A program made the position numbers and the translations under genes. Source: Bradyrhizobium sp. NAS96.2 (lineage in GTDB: Bacteria; Pseudomonadota; Alphaproteobacteria; Rhizobiales; Xanthobacteraceae). From it: a stretch of DNA of 64,000 bases. A model generated the notes under the pieces. The model searched no databases. It was not told the origin of the DNA and was given only the letters and a program-made list of their open reading frames with translations. The stretch's first letter is position 1. Each line of letters begins with the position of its first letter. Below, piece by piece: positions 1 through 8,394 of the stretch. Where the stretch lies: the NCBI RefSeq assembly GCF_001908235.1, contig NZ_LGHK01000100.1, positions 59,238-123,237 on the forward strand, read 5' to 3'.

Positions 1-634
1 CAATCGGCGGCGCGGCGGCGGCGATCTGGACCACGAAGCAGACCGCGATCACGATCAACAGCGCGATCACGAACGCCTCGAGGAAGCGGAAGCCGCGGTT
101 CATCAGGAGCAGCAGCAGGAACGCGTCGAGCGCCGCCAGCAGCGCGCCGCCGATCAGGGGAATGCCGAACAGCAGCTTCAGCGCGATCGCGGTCCCGATC
201 ACCTCGGCGAGGTCGCAGGCGATGATCGCGGCCTCGCAGGCGAGCCACAGCAGCAAGTTCACCGGCCGCGAATAGGTCGCGCGGCAGGCTTGCGCCAGGT
301 CGCGATCGGTGGCGATGCCAAGCCGTGCGCTCAGCGCCTGCAGCAGGATCGCCATCAGGTTGGAGAGCAGGATGACCGACAGCAGCGTGTAGCCAAACTT
401 CGATCCGCCGGCGAGATCGGTCGCCCAATTGCCGGGGTCCATGTAGCCGACCGAGACCAGATAGCCCGGGCCCGCGAAGGCCAGCAGCCGGCGCCACCAC
501 ACGCCTGTGCTCGGCACCGCGACGGTCGCATTCACCTCGGGCAGGCTGCGCGCGTGTCCGGCATCGCCGCGCCAGCCGTCTGGCATGGCGTCGGGAACGG
601 AAACGGACGGCATTTGAGGGGTTCGGGCATCCAT
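1..634 (-). CDS. mntH: NRAMP-family Mn2+/H+ transporter MntH (partial, 3' end outside window)
   Basis: The reverse strand opens at ATG 634 and stays open to the window edge (211 codons). It takes up divalent metal, mainly Mn2+, across the inner membrane with protons. After about 45 polar residues comes the first membrane helix with the family signature DPGN (GYMDPGNWATDLAGG), which binds the metal. Four more hydrophobic helices follow. NRAMP proteins are normally 420-460 residues, so about half is present. It is transcribed away from the PspA-like operon, with 122 bp between the two starts. Manganese control is likely, because hexamer repeats of the Mur/Fur type lie about 30-55 bp upstream of the start. 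Confidence 0.93.
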   Translation of the reverse strand, partial: MDARTPQMPSVSVPDAMPDGWRGDAGHARSLPEVNATVAVPSTGVWWRRLLAFAGPGYLVSVGYMDPGNWATDLAGGSKFGYTLLSVILLSNLMAILLQALSARLGIATDRDLAQACRATYSRPVNLLLWLACEAAIIACDLAEVIGTAIALKLLFGIPLIGGALLAALDAFLLLLLMNRGFRFLEAFVIALLIVIAVCFVVQIAAAAPPI

Positions 635-664
635 ACCGGGCAGGATGGCTGATCTCTCCCGTTA

Positions 665-688
665 TTGCAACTCATTTGCAACTGCATC
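665..688 (-). promoter_or_regulatory. Mur/Fur-type binding site upstream of mntH
   Basis: Two identical heptamers, TTGCAAC, lie at 665-671 and 676-682, followed at once by TGCATC at 683-688. Direct TGCA-rich hexamer repeats are the kind of site described for the manganese-responsive Fur homologue (Mur) of Bradyrhizobium, which represses mntH. The spacing from the mntH start suits a promoter-blocking site. The repeats are seen directly; the regulator is inferred from the literature on this genus. Confidence 0.6.
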
Positions 689-722
689 TAGGCTCACGAA
701 AATGATACTGCCTGCCCCGCTT

Positions 723-747
723 GTAAAGCACTGAGGAAGTGCTTTAC
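723..747. promoter_or_regulatory. Perfect inverted repeat over the PspA-operon promoter
   Basis: Arms GTAAAGCAC (723-731) and GTGCTTTAC (739-747) are separated by 7 nt. A weak -35-like TTGTAA (721-726) and -10-like TACGTT (745-750), 18 bp apart, flank or overlap the arms. A bound dimer would therefore cover the core promoter. Initiation would fall near 757, the first ATG of the operon. The repeat is certain; promoter and operator functions are inferred. Confidence 0.55.
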
Positions 748-756
748 GTTAGATGC

Positions 757-1887
757 ATGATCAAGCTGCCTGTCGAGACGCCGACCGCAACGCTGCGCTA
801 CGCCCTCGCGCCCGATCCGTCGGGCATCGAGGCGATCGAGGCGACCTTTGCGGCCTATGACCGAATGATGGCGATCCTCGCCGAGGTCGCGCCGGTCGGC
901 GCCAACCTCGTCTCGCTGCACGCCCAGGCCTATGAGCGGATCCGCAAGGAGACCGGCCTGCCCGCGCGGCTGGTGACGCTCGGCCTGCGCGATCGCGCCA
1001 ATTACATCGCAGGCGCCGCCGTCCGCCGGATACCGCTCGACGACAAGTTGTTTGCGATCAAGGGTCCAACTTCACTGACCATTAGCACTGTCAGCGGACG
1101 CGTCTTGGTGCCGTTCGACGTGCCGGGATATGTCTCGGGCTGGGAAAGCCCCTTCCCGGCGCATTTGATCTCGGATGGACGCGGCTACGAAATCCACATC
1201 GCCGTCAAATCGAAATCAGCACAACCGGAGGAGAAGACCATGCTTCACGAAGGCATCCTTGCGCGCATGGGCCGGCTTCTTGCCGCCATCGCGAGCCAGA
1301 CCATCGACAATGTCGAGGGCAACAACAAGGTGGCGCTGGTCAAGCAGGCGATCCGCGAGATCGACGCCGGCGCCGACGAAGCGCGCTATGCGCTCGGCAA
1401 GTCGCGCGCCGAAGAATTCCGTCTGAAGAGGCGCCGCGAAGAACTGGATACCGAGACGGCTGGCCTCAACGAGAAGATCCGTCTCGCACTTGCGGAAAGT
1501 CGCGAGGATCTCGCGCGCGCCGGCGTCGCGCGGCAAATTGACCTGGAGTCGCAGGTGATCGCGCTGGAACGCGCGATGGATTTCATCGAGCTCGAAATCG
1601 ATGAACAGACCAAGGCGCTGCAAGCCATGCTCGGTGCGCGCCGCGAGGCGGAAGCGCGATTGGCCGATCTCGAACAAAGTCTGATCCGCGAGGCCAAGGA
1701 CGAAACCAGCCGGGGCCCATCGACGACCAATACATTGAGTGCTGAACGCGCCATGGCGGCGATCGCCCGGGTCACCGGTGTTCCCGCTTCCAGCGTGCTC
1801 GGCGACAGGGAGCTTGACGAACTCGATCGCCTGCACCGCGAAAAGGAAATCGCGGCGCGGCTTGAAAGGATCAAGTCAGAAAAATGA
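757..1887 (+). CDS. PspA/IM30-family protein with TnpB-like N-terminal domain
   Basis: 376 residues. The C-terminal 215 residues (from Met162) are a full-length PspA/IM30 protein: long amphipathic coiled-coil helices rich in Glu, Arg and Ala, most like the E. coli YjfJ branch, expected on the inner face of the membrane. Residues 1-161 are not PspA. They read like the N-terminal part of TnpB-type transposon nucleases: an LxPxP-like opening, an 'AYDRMMAILAEVA' helix, 'LPARLVTLGLRDRANYI', then 'LTISTVSGRVLVPF' and a 'GRGYEIHIAV' strand. No RuvC domain follows. The gene starts the operon and overlaps the next gene by ATGA. ATG 757 has no good ribosome binding site and may be leaderless; GTG 739 is an alternative. 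The PspA part may also be made alone from ATG 1240. The TnpB likeness is by eye only. Confidence 0.75.
   Translation: MIKLPVETPTATLRYALAPDPSGIEAIEATFAAYDRMMAILAEVAPVGANLVSLHAQAYERIRKETGLPARLVTLGLRDRANYIAGAAVRRIPLDDKLFAIKGPTSLTISTVSGRVLVPFDVPGYVSGWESPFPAHLISDGRGYEIHIAVKSKSAQPEEKTMLHEGILARMGRLLAAIASQTIDNVEGNNKVALVKQAIREIDAGADEARYALGKSRAEEFRLKRRREELDTETAGLNEKIRLALAESREDLARAGVARQIDLESQVIALERAMDFIELEIDEQTKALQAMLGARREAEARLADLEQSLIREAKDETSRGPSTTNTLSAERAMAAIARVTGVPASSVLGDRELDELDRLHREKEIAARLERIKSEK
1227..1242 (+). promoter_or_regulatory. Internal ribosome binding site and start codon for PspA alone
   Basis: GGAGGAG at 1227-1233, then a 6-nt spacer, then ATG 1240-1242, in frame with the long gene. It is much stronger than any site at the upstream starts. 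Translation here would give a 215-residue protein, the normal PspA size. The sequence therefore supports two products, a long fusion and a short PspA. Confidence 0.65.
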
Positions 1888-2546
1888 GTGCAGTTGGCGA
1901 CATCCTGCTCGCCCCCGACGTACGGCCCTTTGCGGTCGCGGCTGCGATCATGGTGGCACTTGGCGGTATCGAGCTGCTGACCACCATGGTCGGACTTTCG
2001 ATCAGCGAGCTCATCGGCAAGGAGTTCGCGGTCGAGGCCGAGAGCCACAATGCTCTTAGTGGCCTGTTTCTCTGGATCAACGCCGGGCGGCTTCCCCTCC
2101 TGATCCTGATCATCCTGATACTTGGCATCTTCTCGATCGGAGGCTTTCTGCTTCAGGGACTGGCGCATGCCGCAGGCACCGCCATTCCGGTTTCCATTGC
2201 CGCGGTGGTTGCTGCCGCGGGCAGCATTCCCGTAATCAGAAACAGCAGCCGCGGCCTCGCCCGCATCATTCCGCGCGACGAGAGCTATGCGGTCAACGAC
2301 AGCGACTTTGTCGGCAAGGTCGCAACCGTGTCGGTCGGCCCGCTCGATCAGGGCCTGCCCGGCCGGGTTCGTCTCAAGGATGTCTTCGGAAACTGGCACA
2401 CCGTGTCGGCGCGTGCCAGCGCAGAGTCCGAGGCATTGCCGGTCGGCGCCAGCGTGTTGCTGGTCGATCGCGACGCCAAAAGCTTCATCGCGATCGCCGC
2501 TCCAGCCGACCTCGTCGAACAACAACACTCTTCCAACAGGGCATAA
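1884..2546 (+). CDS. YqiJ-like OB-fold membrane protein (NfeD family)
   Basis: 220 residues. An N-terminal hydrophobic helix, two further membrane segments (about residues 65-115), then a soluble beta-rich tail (about 130-220, with 'FVGKVATVSVGPLDQGLPGRVRLKD') that fits the OB-fold of NfeD/YqiJ proteins. Family members partner a flotillin encoded next door and help organise membrane microdomains. The ATG overlaps the upstream PspA stop (ATGA), and the flotillin gene begins 3 nt after this stop, so the three genes are translationally linked. The role is inferred from the known yqiJ-yqiK and yuaF-yuaG pairs. Confidence 0.82.
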   Translation: MSAVGDILLAPDVRPFAVAAAIMVALGGIELLTTMVGLSISELIGKEFAVEAESHNALSGLFLWINAGRLPLLILIILILGIFSIGGFLLQGLAHAAGTAIPVSIAAVVAAAGSIPVIRNSSRGLARIIPRDESYAVNDSDFVGKVATVSVGPLDQGLPGRVRLKDVFGNWHTVSARASAESEALPVGASVLLVDRDAKSFIAIAAPADLVEQQHSSNRA

Positions 2547-2549
2547 CAC

Positions 2550-4295
2550 ATGTGGGAACTTGCTATACCCGTCGTTATTGGCGTCCTTGCCATTCTCGTC
2601 ATCGGCCTTCTCTTCGCAAAGCTTTATAAGCGCTCGACGCGCGATGAGGCCTACGTCCGCACCGGCCTCGGCGGCCAGAAAGTGGTGCTCGACGGCGGCT
2701 CGCTGGTGCTGCCGATCTTCCACTCCACCGCCGCGGTGAACCTGAAGACGCTCCGGCTCGAGGTCGCGCGCGGCGGTCCGGACTCGCTGATCACCAAGGA
2801 CCGCATGCGCGTCGACATCGGCGCCGAGTTCTATCTGCGGGTCAAACCCGACTCCTCCTCGATCGCGCTCGCCGCGCAGACGCTCGGCAACCGCACCAAC
2901 GACGCCGCCGAGCTGCGCGAGCTGGTGGAAGCAAAATTCGTCGACGGCCTGCGCTCGGTCGCTGCGACCATGAACCTCGAGGAATTGCAGGAGCAGCGCG
3001 CGACCTTCGTCAAGGCGGTGCAGGATGCGGTCGGCGCCGACATCCAGAACAACGGTCTTGAGCTCGAGTCGGTGTCGCTGACGCGGCTCGACCAGAGCGA
3101 CATCAAGCACTTCAATCCGAGCAATTTCTTCGACGCGCACGGCCTGACCACGCTGACCAAGATCACCAAGGAGCGTGAACAGGAGCGCAACCAGATCGTC
3201 CGCACCACCGAGGTCAATATCGCCCAGCAGGATCTGGTGGCGCGGCAGACCACGCTGACGATCGAAAGCACCAAGCGCGAGGCCGAGCTCGCTCAGCAGC
3301 GCGATATCGCCAACAAGACCGCGGCGATGCGCGCGCAGACCGCGCAGGTCGAGCAGACCGCGTTGCAGAACGAGGCCGAATACCGCATCCAGCAGGAGCT
3401 TGCGGTCGCCAACAAGCAGACCGAGGCCAACCAGGCCCGCGATACCCGCAAGATCGAGGCCGATCTCGCAGTCAAGCGCCGCAACACCGAGATGGAGCGC
3501 GACCTTCAGATCGTCGCCCAGGAGAGCGCGATCGCGGTCGCGGCCAAGAGCAAGGAGCAGTCGGAAGCCCAGACCATCGCCGAGACCGCGCGTGCGGTTG
3601 CGATCGCCGCGGAGGAAAAGGTCACCACCGCCCGCGCCACCGAAATCGCCGAGCGTGACAAGATCATCAACGTGATCGCGGCGCGCAAGGCGGCCGAGAC
3701 CGACGCGATGCCGATCACGGTCATGGCCGAGGCGGAACGCCAGGCCGCCGCCAACAAGGCGGAAGCCACCAACGTGCTCGCCAAGGCCGACGCGGCGGCC
3801 GCGACCACCCGCGCGGCCGGCGTCAAGGCGCTCGGCCAGGCCGAAGCCGAGGTCGCGACGATGAAGGCGGAGGCGCGCAACAAGTTGAGCGCCGAGATGA
3901 TCGACTACGATCTCAACCTGGCGCGGATCAACGTGATCCCGAGCGCACTCGCCGAGGCGGTGAAGCCGATCGAGAAGATCTCGGACATCCGGATCTTCGA
4001 CACCGGCAGCATGCTCGGCCGCGGCGGCGCCAACGGCCATGCCAATGGCAATGGCGGTCTCGGGCTCGGCGACGGGCTCGCCGCGCAGTTGCTGTCGGTC
4101 TCGGCGTTCAAGCCGATGATCGACAAGATCCTCGCCGAGGCGGGATTCCCCGCAGGCCCCGACGCCATGACCAACCTATTGAGTGCTCTGCGTGCCACGC
4201 AAGCGGACGTACCGGCTCCGTCCGTCGACAGCACGGCAACGCCGCCGACCACCATATCGGGATCCGGCCACGCGACGCTTGGCCCGAGGTCGTAG
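2550..4295 (+). CDS. Flotillin-like SPFH protein (YqiK type)
   Basis: 581 residues. One N-terminal membrane helix (about 4-25), an SPFH/Band 7 domain (about 30-190), then a very long Glu/Ala/Lys/Arg/Gln coiled coil (about 200-440) typical of flotillins. A glycine-rich stretch (about 480-510) precedes the C-terminal tail. Flotillins form oligomeric scaffolds for membrane microdomains and influence fluidity, secretion and signalling. It is the last gene of the PspA-YqiJ-flotillin operon; a rho-independent terminator follows about 85 bp after the stop. PspA proteins respond to membrane damage, so the operon is probably an envelope-maintenance unit. Confidence 0.9.
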   Translation: MWELAIPVVIGVLAILVIGLLFAKLYKRSTRDEAYVRTGLGGQKVVLDGGSLVLPIFHSTAAVNLKTLRLEVARGGPDSLITKDRMRVDIGAEFYLRVKPDSSSIALAAQTLGNRTNDAAELRELVEAKFVDGLRSVAATMNLEELQEQRATFVKAVQDAVGADIQNNGLELESVSLTRLDQSDIKHFNPSNFFDAHGLTTLTKITKEREQERNQIVRTTEVNIAQQDLVARQTTLTIESTKREAELAQQRDIANKTAAMRAQTAQVEQTALQNEAEYRIQQELAVANKQTEANQARDTRKIEADLAVKRRNTEMERDLQIVAQESAIAVAAKSKEQSEAQTIAETARAVAIAAEEKVTTARATEIAERDKIINVIAARKAAETDAMPITVMAEAERQAAANKAEATNVLAKADAAAATTRAAGVKALGQAEAEVATMKAEARNKLSAEMIDYDLNLARINVIPSALAEAVKPIEKISDIRIFDTGSMLGRGGANGHANGNGGLGLGDGLAAQLLSVSAFKPMIDKILAEAGFPAGPDAMTNLLSALRATQADVPAPSVDSTATPPTTISGSGHATLGPRS

Positions 4296-4378
4296 CACAG
4301 CACCGGCGCGATCACGGGCCGACTCTCCTGTGATCCCAAAGCTCAAGGGCCTAGTCCGGCTCTGAACATCGCAAGAAC

Positions 4379-4408
4379 GGCCCGCCTCTCCGGCGGGCCC
4401 TTCTTTTT
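4379..4408 (+). terminator. Rho-independent terminator of the flotillin operon
   Basis: Perfect 8-bp stem GGCCCGCC (4379-4386) and GGCGGGCC (4392-4399), 5-nt loop, then CTTCTTTTT (4400-4408). Confidence 0.85.
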
Positions 4409-4486
4409 GACGTTGTCGGGAAACGGGTGGGATCGGACGGCTTCCAATCACACACTAAAGGCAGTCGAATTGATAAGGATTCTGCC

Positions 4487-5728
4487 ATGTCCGCCGATAC
4501 GCCTCGCCTGCCAAGCACCTTCAATCGCCTGGCCTGGTCCAACCTCGCCGCGCAATCGGCCGAACAGATCGCGCTTGCGGCCGCACCCATCGTCGCCGTG
4601 CTGGTGCTCGGCGTCGGCGAAGGCCAGACCGGCCTGTTGCAGACCGCGCTGACGCTGCCCTTCATCCTGTTTGCGATTCCCGCCGGCCTGCTCGCCGACC
4701 GCGTGTCGCGGCGCTGGGTGATGGCCGGCTCCGAGGCGCTGCGCGCGGCGGCCCTTGCCGCGATCCTGCTGTTGCTCTGGCTCGGCGCGATGACCTTGCC
4801 GCTGCTTGCTCTGCTCGGCTTCATCGCGGTCTGCGGCACGGTTGCCTACAGCGTCGCTGCGCCGGCGCTGGTCCCCTCGCTGGTGACATCGCAGCAACTC
4901 CCGGCAGCGAACGCCCGCATCGAACTCGCCCGCACCGTCGCTTTCGCCAGCGGTCCCGCGCTCGGCGGTGTGCTGGTCGGCTGGGTCGGTGCCGCGCCCG
5001 CATTCGGCTTCGCCGCGGCCCTGTCGGCGATCGCGGTGGTGCTGCTCGCCGGCCTCTACGAGCCGGCGCGTGCGCCCGCCCCGCGGCGTCATCCGTTACA
5101 GGACATCAAGGAAGGCGCGGCCTTCGTGATGCATCACGCCCTGCTGCGGCCTGTGTTCATCACCCAGTTCATCTTCAACACCGCATCCTTCCTGCTGCTC
5201 GCCGTGTTCGTGCCCTATGCGGTGCGCCATCTCGGGCTCAGCGCCACCGGTGTCGGCGCCACGCTTGCGATGTACGGGGTCGGCATGGTGGTCGGCGCGC
5301 TGTTCGCAACCCGGGTGATGAAGCGGCTGGCGTTCGGCACCGTGATCGGGCTCGGCCCGGTCACCGGCCTCGTCGCCTCGCTGGTGATGGCGCTGACGAC
5401 CTGGATTGCAACGCCGCTGCTCGCGGGCCTCGGCTTCTTCCTGCTCGGCGTCGGCCCGATCCTGTGGGTGATCTCGACCACCACGCTGCGCCAGTCGGTG
5501 ACGCCGCCCTCGCTGCTCGGCCGCGTCTCGGCGATCAACATCATGAGCTACGGTGCCCGCCCGCTCGGCTCCGCGCTCGGTGCGATCGTCGGCGGCCTCT
5601 ACGGCGCCGAAGCCTGCCTCTATCTCGCGGCCGCGATCTTCGCCGCCCAGGCGCTGGTGATCCTGCTGTCGCCTGCGGTATCGCTGACCCGGCAGCCCGA
5701 CATGGTCGGCGAGCCGGTGCGCTGCTAG
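4487..5728 (+). CDS. MFS transporter (EntS-like MFS_3 subgroup)
   Basis: 413 residues with about twelve membrane helices. The 'GLLADRVSRRWVM' loop after helix 2 matches the MFS signature (GxLaDrxGRRxxl). The layout resembles the EntS-like exporters. Start ATG 4487 is chosen because the protein then begins MSADTPRLPSTFNRLAW, just before helix 1, with AAGGA upstream. It stands alone after the flotillin terminator and is convergent with the cyclase gene. Substrate unknown; efflux of a small molecule or siderophore is the family's usual job. Confidence 0.85.
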   Translation: MSADTPRLPSTFNRLAWSNLAAQSAEQIALAAAPIVAVLVLGVGEGQTGLLQTALTLPFILFAIPAGLLADRVSRRWVMAGSEALRAAALAAILLLLWLGAMTLPLLALLGFIAVCGTVAYSVAAPALVPSLVTSQQLPAANARIELARTVAFASGPALGGVLVGWVGAAPAFGFAAALSAIAVVLLAGLYEPARAPAPRRHPLQDIKEGAAFVMHHALLRPVFITQFIFNTASFLLLAVFVPYAVRHLGLSATGVGATLAMYGVGMVVGALFATRVMKRLAFGTVIGLGPVTGLVASLVMALTTWIATPLLAGLGFFLLGVGPILWVISTTTLRQSVTPPSLLGRVSAINIMSYGARPLGSALGAIVGGLYGAEACLYLAAAIFAAQALVILLSPAVSLTRQPDMVGEPVRC

Positions 5729-5732
5729 CGTT

Positions 5733-5818
5733 CGTCATTGCGAGGAGCGATAGCGACGAAGCAATCCACGTCTCCGCAAGCGGTGAAATGGATTGCTTCG
5801 CTTCGCTCGCAATGACGG
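5733..5818. repeat. Palindromic intergenic repeat, family A copy 1
   Basis: Outer arms CGTCATTGCGAG (5733-5744) and CTCGCAATGACG (5807-5818), with inner arms around GAAGCAATCCA and TGGATTGCTTC. A second copy is at 54122-54205. Both lie between convergent genes. This type is common in Rhizobiales intergenic DNA. Confidence 0.8.
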
Positions 5819-5831
5819 GGAGAGAGCCCGG

Positions 5832-7085
5832 CTAGCTCGCCAGATAGCGCTCGTATTTGCCGCCGACGACTTCGTCGGCGGCAACGGCCGGATCCAGCGT
5901 GTAGAGATCCTGCGCATGGCTGATGCCGCGCAGCACGAAGCGGCCGGTTGAAACCAGATAGTTGCGGCCGGCGGCGTCGAGCCCGGTGCGGAAGTCGGTC
6001 GAGGTCAGCAATTCCCGGTCGACCGAAGCGCACATCGAGGCGATCCGGCTGACCTCGTTGACGGCGGGCCCGACCACCGTGAAGTCCAGCCGGTCCTCGC
6101 TGCCGATATTGCCGTAAAACACTTCACCGACATGAAGGCCGACATAGGCTGTGGTCGTCGGCTGTCCATCGGCGGCGCGGCGCTCGTTCAACGCATCCAT
6201 GTTGCCGCGGAATTTGTGCTCGGCCCGCAGCGCCGCGCGCTTGGCCCCCGCCAGGTTTTCGCCGGTGAACATCGCCAGCACGCCGTCGCCGATCAGCTTC
6301 AGCACCTCGCCGCCGGCATCATGGATCGCGTCGATCGAGGCCTGCGCGTAATCGTTGAGGAACGGAATGATCTCGTCCGGACCGATGCGCTCGCTGATCG
6401 CCGTCGAGCCGCGCACGTCGGAGTACCACAGCACGGCCTTGATCTTCTCGGTGATGCCGCGCTGCATGCGCCCGCGCAGCACCTGCTCCGCCGTCTCGCG
6501 GCCGAGATAGACCCGGCCGAGCGTGCGGGCGATCTCGACCTGGGCCGCCGACTTGATCGCAAGCCCGAGCACCGGCACCAGATCGCGCAACGCTGCCATA
6601 TGATTATCGCCGAACCCATCCGAATGGCGCGTCGTGTAGTAGGAATAGAAACAGTCCATCTCACCGATCGTGCCGGCCTCGCCGAAGCGGTGCACGAAGG
6701 CAGCGAAATGCTTGTGGCCCTTCTCGGCAAGCTCGCCGATCATCGAAAAATCATGGCTCTCGGCGAGATCGATCACCATCTCGTCATGGCCGTTTTCGAG
6801 CATGTGATGGAACGCCGACCGCCGCCAGTTCTGGTTGGCCTCGCCGGTGCTGGTCGAACCGTATTCGAAGATGTCGGACTCGTTGCTCTCGCCATCATTC
6901 CAGCGGAAGCCACGCCCCTCGAAGATCGGATGCAGGGTGTCGATGAAGACGATGGCCCGCGACAGCGGCATGCCGGCGGCCCGGCAGCGCTCGCAGAAGC
7001 CGCGCAGCAGGTCGTTTTCCGGCAGGCCCGTCAGACCCTGGCGGACCAACCAATTCATGAGGCGCAAACGGGGCGTCAGTTCCAT
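5832..7085 (-). CDS. Class III adenylate cyclase
   Basis: 417 residues. The C-terminal half carries a complete cyclase homology domain: first metal Asp in 'YSDVRGST', a lysine in 'GGEVLKLIGDGVLAMF' with the second Asp, 'LDFTVVGPAVNEVSRI' with the adenine-selecting Asp and the catalytic Asn and Arg. Nothing essential is missing, so it should make cAMP from ATP. The N-terminal half (about 1-210) is a soluble sensor-type region with no membrane helix and no domain I can name. Rhizobia carry many such cyclases. Start ATG 7085 (MELTPRLRLMNWL) is preferred over upstream in-frame starts, which encode low-complexity sequence. Confidence 0.9.
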   Translation of the reverse strand: MELTPRLRLMNWLVRQGLTGLPENDLLRGFCERCRAAGMPLSRAIVFIDTLHPIFEGRGFRWNDGESNESDIFEYGSTSTGEANQNWRRSAFHHMLENGHDEMVIDLAESHDFSMIGELAEKGHKHFAAFVHRFGEAGTIGEMDCFYSYYTTRHSDGFGDNHMAALRDLVPVLGLAIKSAAQVEIARTLGRVYLGRETAEQVLRGRMQRGITEKIKAVLWYSDVRGSTAISERIGPDEIIPFLNDYAQASIDAIHDAGGEVLKLIGDGVLAMFTGENLAGAKRAALRAEHKFRGNMDALNERRAADGQPTTTAYVGLHVGEVFYGNIGSEDRLDFTVVGPAVNEVSRIASMCASVDRELLTSTDFRTGLDAAGRNYLVSTGRFVLRGISHAQDLYTLDPAVAADEVVGGKYERYLAS

Positions 7086-7260
7086 ACGTTGGATTATGCC
7101 GAGCAATTGGTGCGGGAGGAAGGGCTGGTTGCCGCGTGACAGATGCGGACGCCAATGCGGCATTGCAAGGCCGCCCGGCCGCATCATTTCACAGGGAACA
7201 GCACCGCCGGAGCCGGCGTTTCCACTTCCCTTTGCCCCTGGCTTCGCGCACAAGGAGCGC

Positions 7261-7452
7261 ATGGACAACAATGCCGGCCCGCAAAATCCGATCCGACGCC
7301 TTATGAAATGGGCGATCACCCCGCCGCAATCCTATGGGGTCTATCTGGCTGGCATCATCCTGGTCTACGCCCTTTCGTTCTATGCCGGCACGCTGAAGCC
7401 GAAACATGTTCCCGCCCCGCCGGTGACCGCGCCGTCCACCCCGCACGGCTGA
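7261..7452 (+). CDS. Small single-pass membrane protein
   Basis: 63 residues: a basic, polar N-terminus (residues 1-25), one membrane helix (about 26-45, 'GVYLAGIILVYALSFYAG'), and a proline-rich tail. AAGGAG just upstream supports ATG 7261. The stop abuts the stop of the convergent EamA gene. Family not recognised; function unknown. Confidence 0.65.
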   Translation: MDNNAGPQNPIRRLMKWAITPPQSYGVYLAGIILVYALSFYAGTLKPKHVPAPPVTAPSTPHG

Positions 7453-8331
7453 TCAGGGCGGCTTGGTCTCCGACGTCGCGATCCAGATTCCGGCGCAGAC
7501 CGCAATCAGGCCGACCACCAGATTGGCCGTGATCGGCTCGCGGACCAGCTGCTTCGCCAAAAGCCCGGCCGCGATCGGATTGACCGTCATGGTGTTGGCG
7601 ACACGGGTCGGTGAGGCCCGCTCGAGCGCCAGGACCCACAGGATGAAGGCCAGCGCACCGCCGGCTATTCCGAGATAGAGCCCGGCGATCCATTGCGACG
7701 CGCCGAAATCGCGCAGCGTCGCCATGCTGCCGGTGAACGCCCCGACCGCCACCAGCACAGCCGCTCCCGCCCCCATGCCGACGGCAAGGAAGCCGAGCGC
7801 GCTGGAGCGGCGGATGAATGGTCGCGACAGCACGTTGTAGAACGCCATGCAGAGCACCGCGGCGGCCATGATCAGCTCGCCGCGCCACGCGCCCGCTGGC
7901 GCCGCCGACAGCCCGGATGCGAGCGCGGCGGCGACGCCGAGCACCGCAATCGAGACCCCGGCCGATTTGCGCATCGTCAGCGGCTCGATGCCGAGCACGG
8001 CACCAACCACCATGGTGGACAGCGGTAACGTCGCCAGCGCGAGGCTGGCGCGCGCCGCCGTCGTGTAGGACATCGCGAGATTATAGAGCACGAAGAACAC
8101 GCCGAAGAAGGCGATGCCGAGCGCCGCAACCGCCGGCCAATCCTCGCGCCGCGGCCACTTCGCCCCGAGCAAGACCGCAACGGGAAGCACGCAGAGGAAA
8201 CCGATCGCCCAGCGCAGGATCGCAAGCGTGATCGGGTCGGCACTGCCCGCGAGGTAACGCGTGATCGCCGCAGCGGTGCCGCCGAGGCAGCTCGAGAGCA
8301 GCGCAATCGCGACGCCGATCCACTCGCCCAT
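7453..8331 (-). CDS. EamA/DMT-family transporter
   Basis: 292 residues with ten predicted membrane helices in two EamA repeats, the usual length for drug/metabolite exporters. ATG 8331 is chosen because GGGGAGC lies just upstream; ATG 8343 is an alternative. It is divergent from an XRE regulator, and a small palindrome sits between them, so local control is likely. The substrate cannot be told from sequence. Confidence 0.85.
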   Translation of the reverse strand: MGEWIGVAIALLSSCLGGTAAAITRYLAGSADPITLAILRWAIGFLCVLPVAVLLGAKWPRREDWPAVAALGIAFFGVFFVLYNLAMSYTTAARASLALATLPLSTMVVGAVLGIEPLTMRKSAGVSIAVLGVAAALASGLSAAPAGAWRGELIMAAAVLCMAFYNVLSRPFIRRSSALGFLAVGMGAGAAVLVAVGAFTGSMATLRDFGASQWIAGLYLGIAGGALAFILWVLALERASPTRVANTMTVNPIAAGLLAKQLVREPITANLVVGLIAVCAGIWIATSETKPP

Positions 8332-8394
8332 CCTGCTCCCCATGCGTTTCGTGCCCGCTTGTGGCATCTTGCCCGGCGAGATCGTTTCGGCAAC

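Noticed and set aside
1386..4040. 884-residue reverse-strand open frame
   Set aside because: It is opposite the PspA, YqiJ and flotillin genes, has Arg/His/Leu-rich composition and no motif. High-GC shadow.
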